Below the pieces are notes generated by a model. The model was not told the origin of the DNA, did no database searches, and was given only the letters and a program-made list of their open reading frames with translations. Shown piece after piece: positions 10,181-21,119 of a DNA stretch of 64,000 nt. Each line of letters begins with the position of its first letter. Positions within the stretch are counted from its first letter, which is position 1. The DNA is from Heterobilharzia americana. Lineage: Eukaryota > Platyhelminthes > Trematoda > Strigeidida > Schistosomatidae. The stretch spans positions 47,227,920 to 47,291,919 of the forward strand of contig OX104128.1 of assembly GCA_944470555.2 (NCBI GenBank), written 5' to 3'. The translations under genes were made by a program, and so were the position numbers.

Positions 10181-10730
10181 ACCGAGACGTAATTTGGCAG
10201 ACAGCTGCTTCAACACTACGGTTTTAGTGCCACAAACCTTTATCAGCCTCACTGAACAGCAGCTATATGCTATATGATGCTACAGGCCAAGTGATTCACA
10301 AAGGAAAGCTCAAACTACAGACATCATACATCAACAGCTGCCACCTACGCTCACACGATACTTAAGATCAGATCAGATAACCAGAAAGAATAAGCAACAA
10401 GGAACTCCGGCTGGCTGGCAACAAACCAACCAAGAACCTATCACTCAACAAATATGCACTGGAAGGAAGTGGAGATGGATTGAGCATACACTGAGAAGAT
10501 CATTAGGGGACATCACGAGTCAGACCAGTTTCTCGAGTGCGACCCTCATGGGAAACGATGAGTTGGACGTCGGAGCTGGGGTTGACATGTAGGAGATGGT
10601 GTGAGGAAGAAATGAGAGCTTGTGGGCAGTGGTGGAGTCAGGTTCAGAAGATTGCAGAGAAGAGAGTGGAATGGAGACGTGTTAGTGAAGCCGTATGTTC
10701 CACTAGGAACCCAGCGGAGAAGTAATTATA
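10181..10730 (+). repeat. Left arm of 550-bp inverted repeat
   Basis: This segment of copy B matches the reverse complement of 12896-13445 with no difference found by eye. It includes the same palm deletion and the same 62-codon open frame (plus strand 10537-10725; minus strand 12901-13089). The spacer is 2165 bp. Confidence 0.9.
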
Positions 10731-12895
10731 CTGATGATAATAATAGCAATATTTTTTGTTTTTCATATCACTACTAATTTTTTTATTACACTGCTTACTT
10801 TCTGGACAAATATCATGTAGTATCTCCATGTTTTAACATGTAGATAGAGCATTTGGTCTTGAATTATTCATGTCTTACTTAAATGTTTGGTCCATGAATT
10901 TCCGGGTAAATCTTTGTACCGGTCTTTCTAGGTAAATGTTTACGTAAATATCGACATTATGCACCAAGACCACCTGCTCGCCAACAACGTAGTTATTTCT
11001 AGTTAATCGACTAATCATACCAGGCACGTTGGGGGAGGCGGGAAGTTTAGTGTTTCTGCATGATATAATAATGATCATGCCCTTGTGAACAGATAAATAA
11101 TTCACGGCTAACACTATCAAATTTGTGAAAATCTCTGATAAACATGCTTTAGTTGATGTGAAAGACTGTTCTACCTCATAAAACCCATAAAACACAAAAG
11201 ATTGAACATAACAGATTAAAAAGATGTGCAGGAAGTGAGAAAGACGTTAAAGAACATGTATTTCTAGATTAACTTAAATGTATTTAACTGAGTTAAATGA
11301 TAAAACCTGTTCACTATAAATCAATGAAACTATTTGCTAGTTAAATGTAATGAGTGAGAAAATTCCTTTTTACATGAAAGACAACTGTAACAAGATTTTA
11401 TTTCGAAGGATTTATATAACAACCAATTATCAAGCAACACGATTTAACAAAGAGTGTCATTTTATTTGCTTCAGGTTATACGGCAAAAGTAGTGTCACTC
11501 TCATGTAAGCATTACAGATGTAAAACAAATGAATAAAGGTTTGTGAAGAAGCTGTATTTTGCTTTTTTTCAAAATTTCAATCATGAAACTTGTATTGAAT
11601 CAAAAATAAGCCTAAATACTTTACAGGAGACAATGAGATGACCCATAGCTATTCGGGAAAATATGACGAGCATTATATTGTAATTTCCTTGGTGGTGGCC
11701 AGCAGTGAAATCCAGTAGGCTTGTTTCGTCTGAATTTAGACTCGTCAGCTAGATGCACCTGCACAACAATGAGTGATGTTGTTCCTTACCCCCGACGTCT
11801 ATCAATTCTGTAGGAAATAACAACAGAAAATCAAAAGACTTACGTGTTCACTTTGAGCACGTATGTATTAGACTGTCTGACGTATTTGCACCAAAATATC
11901 TGTGCAACATTTTTTCGATATGGTATAATATGTTTAATAGACTTTTTAAAACTGTAAAATTCATAATATCCCTCAAATACTGCACAAATATTTTTTAGTT
12001 AGACGATTAACTGTTGTTTTCGGAGTCGACTGAGTAAAGCTAAAGTTACTGTTTGTCAAAGGGCATTATCCACATACTCCATCTCCACTTATGCTTGATT
12101 TCTGGTGTATATCTCCAAACCTCAATTATTTTTATATTATTGTCATCATTTGTTATAACCTCGTGTCCAATTGTTACAGCTCTGTTGCTTCTTGTTATAT
12201 TCTTGAAGTAACAACTAAGTATAACCTGAGTTATATATATCCTTGATCAATAGAAAAGGCGGTACAACAACAGAAGGTACATATTGCGACGTCAAAAATA
12301 TATGCATAATACAATAATCTGTAGTGTTATTTACAGTGACTTTGGCTATTTCCAGTCGTTTTCAGATCGGAATATTCTATTGATTTTCCTCTCTTTAATC
12401 AATGTGATATTTATACCTTGGTTCATGTACTTTCACCCAAAACTTTGGGGCAGTACTTGTTTCAGAAAGCTTCAGGGATTTAGGTCTCTTTGCGACGATT
12501 ATGCCAGTCTTATTTCACACTATAACAATTATATTATAGCAGGACTAATGCCTCCAGTTGGTCAAGTTACGCTTAGACAGCTCTAGTGATATTCAACACT
12601 GGATACTCGTCAGAGTTATGGATTTACTGAAACAGTATTTATATATGCATATGCAAATAACATCTTGAACGCGGCTGTCTATCGGTCATAGTAAGTAAAA
12701 ATTAAATAAAATTACAGTCACCTAGTGTAGTGAAGACATGCGCGTCGCATCATTGTCATTAAATTGTAACAAGTCAAATTTCCTGCTATACGTCTCATAA
12801 CACAGAAAGTGACTCGTACAGAATGTACGAAATATTTTCAAACGTTTTCCGGCTAGCAACAATCCATACACCATTATTATTAATATTATTGTTGC
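10731..12895. other. Spacer between inverted RTE copies, mostly unrecognised
   Basis: An S2-repeat relic lies at about 11690-11810 on the minus strand (GGTGGCCAGCAGTGAAATCC; GACTCGTCAGCTAGATGCAC). There is a 106-codon minus frame at 10875-11195 and a 100-codon hydrophobic plus frame at 12284-12586. I recognise neither, and their length is not remarkable in AT-rich DNA. Confidence 0.5.
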
Positions 12896-13445
12896 TATAA
12901 TTACTTCTCCGCTGGGTTCCTAGTGGAACATACGGCTTCACTAACACGTCTCCATTCCACTCTCTTCTCTGCAATCTTCTGAACCTGACTCCACCACTGC
13001 CCACAAGCTCTCATTTCTTCCTCACACCATCTCCTACATGTCAACCCCAGCTCCGACGTCCAACTCATCGTTTCCCATGAGGGTCGCACTCGAGAAACTG
13101 GTCTGACTCGTGATGTCCCCTAATGATCTTCTCAGTGTATGCTCAATCCATCTCCACTTCCTTCCAGTGCATATTTGTTGAGTGATAGGTTCTTGGTTGG
13201 TTTGTTGCCAGCCAGCCGGAGTTCCTTGTTGCTTATTCTTTCTGGTTATCTGATCTGATCTTAAGTATCGTGTGAGCGTAGGTGGCAGCTGTTGATGTAT
13301 GATGTCTGTAGTTTGAGCTTTCCTTTGTGAATCACTTGGCCTGTAGCATCATATAGCATATAGCTGCTGTTCAGTGAGGCTGATAAAGGTTTGTGGCACT
13401 AAAACCGTAGTGTTGAAGCAGCTGTCTGCCAAATTACGTCTCGGT
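12896..13445 (-). repeat. Right arm of 550-bp inverted repeat
   Basis: Reverse complement of 10181-10730, apparently identical over the whole arm. Confidence 0.9.
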
Positions 13446-13857
13446 TGATGCTTTCAAAGATGTTTTCAAAGTCGATGAAGTTGAGGTGTTGGTACAGTAG
13501 ACTGTCATTCTATGCTCTATTCTATCATGATGCGTAGCGTAGAGCTGCAATTCGATCCACTTATAATTTGTTTTCCTGAAGCTGGCCTGCCAGTCAATGC
13601 CAGTCGAAATTCTGAATCCAGCTCGTCTTTCATTCTCTCCTGGATGATGTGGCCCGATGTTTTGCTTGCGGTGGACAGAGGTGAAGCTCGTCTACACGCC
13701 AGTTCTTGCAAAGACTTAAGTCTCCCACTCTTCTTGGGGAGTTTAGTAGGATAGCACTTCTTCCAATCAATAGGCAGGTATTTTTCCTTCCTGCCCTCCA
13801 AACCTTCTTCAATGGTTGCTTGAGCATGTCTTCTGTTCTCTCTGCGTCTTTGAATTG
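12896..13857 (-). mobile_element. RTE-clade LINE copy C: RT fingers to 3' end with palm deletion
   Basis: On the minus strand, from about 13857 down, it reads DAERTEDMLKQPLKKVWRAG, then IDWKKCYPTKLPKKSGRL, STASKTSGHIIQERMKDELD and SSTLRIMIE (open frame 13517-13801). These match copy E's DAETTVDML, VWKERK, WKKGYLVKLPKK and the KNW.GITLL region. The C-terminal part and 3' end follow (13445-12896), lacking the palm exactly as in copy B. The 3' terminus AAGTAATTATA equals that of copy B, but the DNA beyond differs, which fits two insertions of one subfamily. Copy C retains fingers that copy B has lost. Confidence 0.85.
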
Positions 13858-14423
13858 AAGTGAAGACAAGAGTAAAACAAGGTTACTGCCTACTATCTCC
13901 GACGATCTTCCTGGTTGTGGTCGACTGGATCATGCAAAAAACCGTGAGGAGCAGGAAGCGCGGAATATGCTATTTGGCTGATGAAGTCACAAGAAGAAGA
14001 TTTAGATTCCACGCACGATGATGGTTTATGTCTAATGTCTTGTCGCACACATTTGAAGATCTATAGATAAAATCCAGGAAGTTGACAGAAGAGGTGAGGT
14101 GAGGCAGCGAAGACGGGGCTTCCTTCAAGTGAATATAGAGAAGACAGAGGTGATGAAGATAGCCAACCAACTGTAGCATAAACAACAAGCACTGATCACC
14201 ATCAACGGGGGAAACATAAAGGAAGTAGTCTCTTTCACCTACATAGACAGGCAGCCTCGTTCGAACTACAGGTGGCTGTACATATGAGGATGTCAAAGCT
14301 AGGATCGAAAAGACAGCAAGATAGGCTTTAATTAATCTGAAACCAGTGTTGAGATCTACTACACTGCACTCAACATGAAGCGTGGACAACATCCTGATTC
14401 TCAACACTAATGTGAAGTCAATA

Positions 14424-14467
<44 letters not shown>

Positions 14468-14705
14468 TAAGAGACTAAGCGTGCTTCGACAAGCATTTCA
14501 ATCAAACTACAGACATCATACATCAACAGCTGCCACCTACGCTCACACGATACTTAAGATCAGATCAGATAACCAGAAAGAATAAGCAACAAGGAACTCC
14601 GGCTGGCTGGCAACAAACCAACCAAGAACCTATCACTCAACAAATATGCACTGGAAGGAAGTGGAGATGGATTGAGCATACACTGAGAAGATCATTAGGG
14701 GACAT
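13850..14705 (+). mobile_element. RTE-clade LINE copy D: RT palm to thumb, truncated at both ends
   Basis: The copy starts at about LEVKTRVKQGYCLLSPTIFL and VVDWIMQ (13858-13940). It has a decayed FADD box (about 14007-14035, reading STHDDGLCLM), VNIEKTEVMKIANQ, TYEDVKARIEK and NILILNTNVKSII. A TA microsatellite interrupts it (14428-14464), and it resumes QAFQSNYRHHTSTAATYAHT up to GGGGACAT at 14705. It lacks the 3' end, which is unusual for target-primed insertion. It lies head to head with copy C, and its first part is the palm missing from B and C. The last 204 bp (14502-14705) appear identical to 10310-10513. Confidence 0.82.
14428..14464. repeat. (TA)n microsatellite inside RTE copy D
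   Basis: A pure AT run sits where copy E encodes the K-S-V-L-L-C-G-S region, so it interrupts former coding sequence. Confidence 0.97.
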
Positions 14706-17617
14706 ACTGGATTTTTCCTGATTAGAATATTCGTACATTTTTATTTCCTCAACTATGATTATTGTATAACAGAAATATTTAATTATTTAGTCGAAACTGC
14801 TTATCAGTGAAAAAATTCGCTCTTGTCAATATTACTTCCGAAACCTGCATACTTACTAAATGTCATTACAAGTAGATAACTGTCCATTATTTGTAAAAAT
14901 GAATAGAACAGTGTCCATGAAAACGTATCAGTACTGAGGTAAGAAACGATTCTAAGTGAGGAGAAAGGTTGCATTCAAATCTATCTGGTGATAACATTTG
15001 TAAAAAGATTGAAAAATTCTAAAAAGTATTAATTTCATTTGCAGACAAGGAAAACTGGTTATACTCTTTTTATCAGATTAAAGCTAGAGAGTTTAGGAGA
15101 TTGATGAATGCATAACTAAAGTTAGATTTGTGAAGTAAACGAAACAAGAGGTTTAGCGTACATCTGCATTGTGTAGAGCTAAGGTTTTGGTCATCAATAC
15201 TTGCAACGCATTCACTTTCTAATTTTATAAACTGAAAGCTTTGTGTCGACAGAATTGAATAAGCATTGCGGAACCAAACTGTCAACAAATATGCATTCAC
15301 TCTTTAATGATTAGACTGAACAGTGAGAAGTGATACTGCAGGAGACTATACGGTCTATACGGTATGTTTAAGAGGCATGGATCGAAATGTTAAATTCCTG
15401 AGCAAAACTTGAAGTCACCTTAGTCAACAGCTTATCATGGACATGTCTATAAATTAGCTGATCAATAATATTTTGGCCCGTTAACCATCTATACTACACA
15501 AATAGATAGTACCTCTTGATTGATAACGTTCAGAGAACAATTTATTTTTCATAGTCAAATTAAGATAACCCAGCGACTTTGAGATATTTCATGCATAGTT
15601 CTGTTTCTCTATTCTATTTTGAGATAGAAGTAGCAGGATTTTCAACTTATGTACAAGTGCAGAATCATTCCTACTACATATGTTTGTTGATTAGATAACC
15701 AGAAATTAGGTTATTAATCACTCCAATCAACTAGGATGATTTGTAGGACCTTCATTATTACAAATCCTACTTCGTAGGATGTAGGTGATGTAGGTGAACT
15801 TTTCTGTTGATACCTTGTCTAACTAGGCTCTAAAAACCTTTATTTGGTTAGATTGCTGTTCTCGGACAACCTAATTGAACTTGATGGATTAATTTATTTC
15901 ACATATTTGACCCCGTAATAACTGTATTGGATTGGGTAGATCCCATTAGTTTTTTTGATTGACTGAGTTTGATCTTTAAGCCTTCGTAGCTTTTTTTATG
16001 GGTTGTAGTCTAACTCTAATCTCAGCCGTTTTACACACTCTACAAACTTAGTATTCGTGAAACGCATGCCACACAATCTTAGTAAGATGGTTTTGTATGT
16101 TCTTCTTGACTAACCAGAAAAGACAATCATTTTAAATAAGTATTTACTGAAGTTCAACTTCTTTTGTGGAATGAACTTCCTTGAATAAAAAAAAATAGCT
16201 TCGTCAACATTCATACTATTGAAGGGTTGATGAGTGGTGGAAATTCTCACCAGCTGCATACATTTTTATTCTATTAGAAAGGATTGTACTGTATACTTAA
16301 ATATGGCTTTCGTCCTTGCTGAACAGATTCCAGACCAGTTACCGCATGGTGTCATTATAAGCCGTCAGCAGATTACTTAGGCGTTTATAATGAAACGTGT
16401 GAAACCTGGACTATGTATTCGCAAAACGTTTATGCAAACTCCTTGATCATATTATACTGCCGGCAATAATATTATTTTAACTGAATATTATCATGTTGAT
16501 TAGTTGTTCAACTCTCATATACAGTTAGATTAAATAGTTAGGAGTAACTATTCCTTCCTTGTTTGAATATGCCTTCACTGACTGAAAAATCGTTTAAGGC
16601 TAGTTCTATCTCATTTGCTTTTTATCTTGACCATAATTTAGCTACAGTGTAACTTTTATATTGATTTCAGACAAGTATTTTTTTGTTACCTGATGTATTA
16701 TTTTAGTCTCATGCTAACAACTATCTCATTGTAGAGAATTATTCAGCGTGCAAAATACCTGAGGGTAAATTTATTATAATTTTTAATCTATTGGTTACTT
16801 TGTCTGTATCGTAGAGTGCAAGGATAAGTTTCACATTTTTAAACTTGAATCTGAATAGACAAATATGAATATATTATTTACACTATTTAATTGTCTTCTC
16901 AGTGTCATTGTTGACCTTTTTAATTATAACCACTTGTGTGACGATAATCGTGATCATAGAAGATAAGCAATAAGTTTATTTTCTATTACTACAGAATAAA
17001 GTTCAGCTTTGATATATGTTTCTTATCAACTGCATTTTAGCCTCATTTCGCTTGAAATTTGAACATAATTAATTGTTCTTCTTCTTGGGAGAGCATAAAA
17101 CATGTTAACATTTTTAGTAAATATCAAGTTATAACTGGAACTCAATTAACAAGTAACAGTTGTTGAAATTTTAAAGTGTAGCATTGAAATAAATGATTTC
17201 ACTGCAGACAATATAAGTATCATCTATTTATCTCTCATATGTGGGGAAATACCAAATCTTCTGATACCTTTCATCGTTCCTTATGCTTTCAGTCAGTCAA
17301 CTGTATATTAGAAAGTCAAACAGTGAATCGGTTATTCCTTCTTCCTTCTGTCTATGCAACTAAATTTTAAGTTTAGAAAACAATTGAATGTCAGTGCAAA
17401 AGTGTTTTGTGAAATATTTTGGAAAATTGACATCAAAGCTATCACTTTCACTGAAGCTATACATGGTGAATGCTTTATGTCGCTAGAAGCATAAAAATAT
17501 AGAGAAAACTGTACAAAGCAATATATGACGAGTTCACAAAGCTCGATAGGATTCTTAAGCTGGTCGTGCTTGCTTATGTATACATGATGTAACACAGGAA
17601 GACATGCCTATATGTTG
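14706..17617. other. AT-rich DNA without recognised features
   Basis: I found no family motifs, tRNA-like heads or strong repeats in this 2.9-kb stretch. Confidence 0.5.
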
Positions 17618-17830
17618 ATATTCATTGTAGACTAAAGTCAGTTGGAGAAACAATGAGCACTGAACAGCTGCTCCGTTCTAGTATGAAACTCATCAACCAT
17701 GCGCATCCATGACCCTGTCCCCCCCAGGAATCGAACCCATGACCTTCAGATCTCGCGGCCAGTACGTTACTACTGAGCCAATGGGTAGTAGTTTAGTGGC
17801 CTATATTTCTTACTTCTATCAGTCTACGGC
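17618..17830 (-). mobile_element. S1 tRNA-headed repeat, minus orientation
   Basis: On the minus strand the head reads TTGGCTCAGTAGTAACGTAC then GGTCATGGGTTCGATTCC (A-box-like and B-box-like), followed by GGATGCGCATGG and the body GCTGTTCAGTGCTCATTG. The best match in this window is the minus copy at 50445-50650. Confidence 0.6.
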
Positions 17831-17869
17831 ATGGTGAGTCCTTCATCGAATGCCGTTGTTGAGTAACCA

Positions 17870-18045
17870 TCCTGAAGTGCACACCATTGGAGATTCGCAT
17901 TTCAGGACAAAATGGCTGTCCTGTGTTCGAAGGTTTCCGATGTTATTCCAATTGATGCCAGTCCACGATGAATACTAACCTGAAGTCAATAAATAAACCC
18001 CCAAAAACCTTGAAACTGAATAAGTACTTGTGTCAAACTAAGACA
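17870..18045 (+). repeat. S1 repeat body and tail, plus orientation
   Basis: GTCCTGTGTTCGAAGG, ATTGATGCCAGTCCACGATG, AATACTAACCTGAAGTCAAT and CCCCCAAAAACCTTGAAAC match the tail of the S1 copies at 20650 and 39750. It lies inverted next to the minus-strand S1 copy. Confidence 0.6.
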
Positions 18046-18469
18046 ACAAACAACACATAACAAAGTGAAAACAAAGAATATTTATTTGAAAAGTAAGTTG
18101 TTGTGGGAAAAAGTAAGACTGGATGTAAAATCAACCCTTGGAAAATTGCATACAGTGGAGTTTAGCTATGGTATTATGGACATAATAGCTGATAACAAGA
18201 AATTAATACTTGTGATGTCTGTCTATTCAAAGGAAAAAGTTAGGAGAGAACAGATGAATAAGATGAAACCAGAAAAAATAAACTAATGAATATAGTAGAC
18301 TAAATAAACCGCACTGAAGTCACAACTTCGAAAATGTCCCACTATGAATCCAGTATAATCCCTACTTTTTTATAGTGAGATAGCTTATTTATCGGTCCTA
18401 TTCTCATAAACGTTTATGACCACAAGAATCCTTTTGCCCCACCTTTTGCTGTCGCAAGAATTACTAATT
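18046..18469. other. AT-rich DNA with a 73-codon frame of unknown meaning
   Basis: A plus frame at 18065-18286 contains FSYGIMDIIADNKK. A similar stretch (TTAGTTATGGTATCATGG, then AATAATAGCTGATA) occurs near 21178-21215, so this is probably part of an unnamed repeat rather than a gene. Confidence 0.35.
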
Positions 18470-18610
18470 ACCATTTTGGCTCCATGTAACACTGGGTGAC
18501 GATTGAAGGTGAAGGGAAAACTTAGGCAGCCATAGTGTTCGAACCAACAATCATCGATGTTTCCGGCCCGGTGCTCTACCAACTGAGCTACGAGACACAA
18601 CTGCTGGTTT
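18470..18610 (-). mobile_element. S3 tRNA-like repeat with intact A and B boxes
   Basis: On the minus strand 18598-18525, a tRNA-length segment carries TAGCTCAGTTGGTAGAGC (A box, 18573-18590) and GGTTCGAA (B box, 18538-18545). The downstream body (TTTTCCCTTCACCTTCAATC, then GTCACCCAGTGTTACATGG) recurs in decayed form near 43850-43965. The arms do not give a clean acceptor stem, so it is a tRNA-derived repeat or pseudogene, not a working tRNA gene. Confidence 0.55.
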
Positions 18611-18974
18611 GAATCCTGACGTGAGCCGAATTTTCACATCAATCATCTTTTAGTAATAAGAAGTACTAGTTAATTGTGAAACGACATCTGGAATGATAAT
18701 TCAGTTATCAGAAACAATGACGGTAGTCTATGCTTAGAGTTTTTTAATCCTACTTCTAAACATTATGTTAATAGTCTTGTCCCACTCCACTAACCAGTAG
18801 TTATCAGTACTACTCCACAGCTTTCTAAAGTGATGCAGTCAAAAGAGTAGTATTCATCAATCAATTGTCTGGTAGATTTTTGTAGATTTGCATTTTTTCT
18901 TTTGTTTAGAATGAACGGTTAGCATCTACTATAGAGAACTGTGCTTGAAAAAAGTTTCATCTATGCCTTTTCAA

Positions 18975-19140
18975 TGTTGCTGCTTGTGTTATCCCGTCGT
19001 TGATTGGACCAAACTTGTTGGTCTCTATTGGCATATAGGCTCCTGTGTGGATGCCTCGACATTACCTGTTGTTTCATTCTTATTGCAGTGGTTGATAGTG
19101 GCTAGCAGTGGAATCATTTCAATCCAACCAATGACGGGAT
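18975..19140 (+). repeat. S2-associated repeat segment
   Basis: This shares GTTGATTGGACC, TTGGTCTCTATTGGCATATA, ATGCCTCGACATTACCTG and GTGGCTAGCAGTGGAATC with segments near 25740-25875 and 48410-48535, always in the same order. It marks a longer dispersed repeat that includes the S2 element. Confidence 0.55.
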
Positions 19141-19189
19141 ATTAAAAGCAATAACATAAAAACTGTATTCGTTGCACAACAAGTGGTTA

Positions 19190-19375
19190 TCATGACTCGA
19201 TGGCCTGGTGGATAACACTCTGTCTTCCTAAGCAACTGATCTCCTGATTCAAGTCTTAGTGGCAATAAAATCGCTCACTGGGAGGCAGGTACATGCAAGC
19301 AACGAGTTTCAAACAGGGAAAAACGCATGTCCTTATTTCTACTGCTAGCTACTATCACTACCATAAAATGCCTTT
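19190..19375 (+). mobile_element. S2 tRNA-headed SINE-like repeat
   Basis: The head reads TGGCCTGGTGGATAACACTC with a weak B-box-like GATTCAAGTC. The body is CTCACTGGGAGGCAGGTACA, then AACGCATGTCC and CTGCTAGCTACTATCAC. It matches the S2 copy at 26115-26280. Confidence 0.55.
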
Positions 19376-20649
19376 TCAGAGTGAACATCCTAAAAGTTAG
19401 AAACATTCATTTTACCATAAAACGGTTAGATTCAACTATTGCCTTATATTCATTTGTCAGCTTTTAGTGCAGTATAGATTTTATGATTAATGTTGTGAAA
19501 AAAAGAATGTTTAATAATATTGTCAACTAGGCTACTTCAAAAATGTTTTAGAAAGTGACTTTATTCATAATATTATTTCTCATTTCTTGTGGGACAAAAC
19601 TGCTAACAGCACCTGTTCCTTTTATTTGCAACTTTCTTTTTAAAGTACTTCACAAGAACAAATAAATATTTTATCTATTTCAATGAATGATAGGCAGTTT
19701 TACAAAGAAGCCCGTAAAATTTTCCAGCTAGAAGGTAAGATAGTAAAAATGATCAGGTTAATGGAACAGGATCAAAGAAATCAGGAAACAGTGGTCACTA
19801 AAAGTGAGATTGAGCTGTGATAGAATGACCACCTTTCTGCATTCAGCTGCATAAACGACTACCCTAGTACTTAAATCCGTAAAACATTATTGCTAGAGCT
19901 CGTTTTGACCCTGTGAAAACAATTCAAAGAAAGAAACTAAAGGAATCAATCTTACCTGTTCTTAATGTTCCAACTGGTCAAAAATATACTCATTGTAATG
20001 AAATATACTGCCAACGAGTACGAGTACTTTGAAACTGTTCAAATGTCATAACATTCCTTTAGCTAGATTGGAGTGGCGTAAACACCAGTCAGACAATAGA
20101 CTCGGTGGAATTTAAGCTCATTCTCGGTGTCATCGGAAAAATTCTCTTCAAAAATCCGGTGTGGTCAGATCAACTGAAGTCTATGGATCAGCTTGAGTGC
20201 TTTCTTACTGTTTATATTGTTCAGCAATGTATTCTTCTAGTTGACTACAATTTTGTAGCAGAGACCACACTTTATGATCATACTTGGTTGGTTTTCAACA
20301 AACAGCTTGTTAAAAGCATAATCAGATACTTCAAAACTATTATTGCAGGGGTGGATGATAAAATTAGTTTCAAATTGTTCATTTTATCATCATTAGGCTC
20401 AAATCAGACTGGAACCCTTTCTTAGTGACGCTTACACATAACCTATATTCCTTTTTGTTTTTGTCATTTAAGTTTTATGATTTCCGAAACTTTCAACAAG
20501 GCACAAAGTAATCTGTTTCCTTGCAAAAAACTATATCATGAAATTGAAACTGTTGATAAGAGGTTAGATTTAAAAACAGCTGAATATTAGGTTTTGTCAT
20601 TTCAATTTTCCCCAACACACCAAAAAGACAACTACTTTTTAACTTGCTG
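19376..20649. other. AT-rich DNA with one unrecognised 106-codon frame
   Basis: The plus frame at 20105-20425 encodes no motif I know, and no splice or repeat context supports it. Nothing else stands out. Confidence 0.4.
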
Positions 20650-20850
20650 GTCACGTAAACTGAAGGTCCTGGGCTCGACACCTGGTGGAGTCTAGGGTGT
20701 GCACTGTTCAGGAGCCTCGTACTAGGACGGAACTTCTGTCCAGTGCTCTGAGGATTCTCAATGTTCCTCCAACTAATATCACTCCATGATGAATACCAAC
20801 CTTAAATCAATAAATCTCCACAAACCATCAAGTAGAAATAAATATCTCTC
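20650..20850 (+). mobile_element. S1 SINE-like repeat, body and tail
   Basis: GGTCCTGGGCTCGACACCTG (B-box region), GTGTGCACTGTTCAGGAG, CCTCCAACTAATATCACTCC and ACCTTAAATCAATAAATCTC reproduce the S1 order. The A box is lost. Confidence 0.65.
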
Positions 20851-21119
20851 TAGCTTATGCGCTATGGATAACCGTCACTGGTTACTAGAAGCAAAAATGG
20901 TGGGCGGGATAATCTGGTGTTCTTTCAGAAGCGGTTAAAATACAAGTATTCATTTCGTTTTAGAACAAGAATAATTTGAGCGAATAATTGTTTTCAGTAA
21001 CTTTTTCTTCGGGATCTACAGTTATAAATTCATAAGAATAATTGAAATACAATGGCCAAAATAAGGCATGATGTACAGTTCTTACTATATTGAAATAGTT
21101 TGTGTTTTGCTTAATGGAT

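Larger units (their letters stand above)
8642..10730 (+). mobile_element. RTE-clade LINE copy B: true 5' end, endonuclease, internal deletions, 3' end
   Basis: The left end matches copy E from CGCCTGG onward, so 8642 is taken as the element start. A leader runs to about 8825. The endonuclease then reads VNMGTWNVRTMFEPS (about 8892-8936) and ICESRWSGMEW. Near 9257 the conserved CYAPTN motif is split by pentamers. EFYRQLQSTLDKTLPSW follows, then ILIGDVNAKLGVDNSG (about 9408-9455), with the catalytic GD.N box kept, then GELFADLCAFSDLVIGG and a CA repeat. A linker to about 10170 contains a GAG-rich run. Two deletions relative to copy E remove first the linker-to-fingers part (junction near 10171-10181) and then the palm (junction near 10301-10312). 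The 3' end GCGGAGAAGTAATTATA closes at 10730. Stops and shifts throughout make it a non-autonomous relic. Confidence 0.88.

Noticed and set aside
10875..11195. 106-codon minus frame as a gene
   Set aside because: There is no recognisable motif and no promoter or splice context; this length is expected by chance in about 2 kb of such DNA.
12284..12586. 100-codon hydrophobic plus frame as a membrane protein
   Set aside because: AT-rich DNA naturally encodes runs of I, L, F and Y. No family or context supports it.
12896..14705. Simple twin-priming inversion of one LINE
   Set aside because: The inverted piece D comes from inside the span covered by C rather than from upstream of it, and D lacks a 3' end.
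18525..18598. Functional tRNA gene
   Set aside because: The A and B boxes are good, but the acceptor and anticodon stems do not pair convincingly and a repeat body is attached.
20105..20425. 106-codon plus frame as a gene
   Set aside because: No motif, neighbour or splice evidence.
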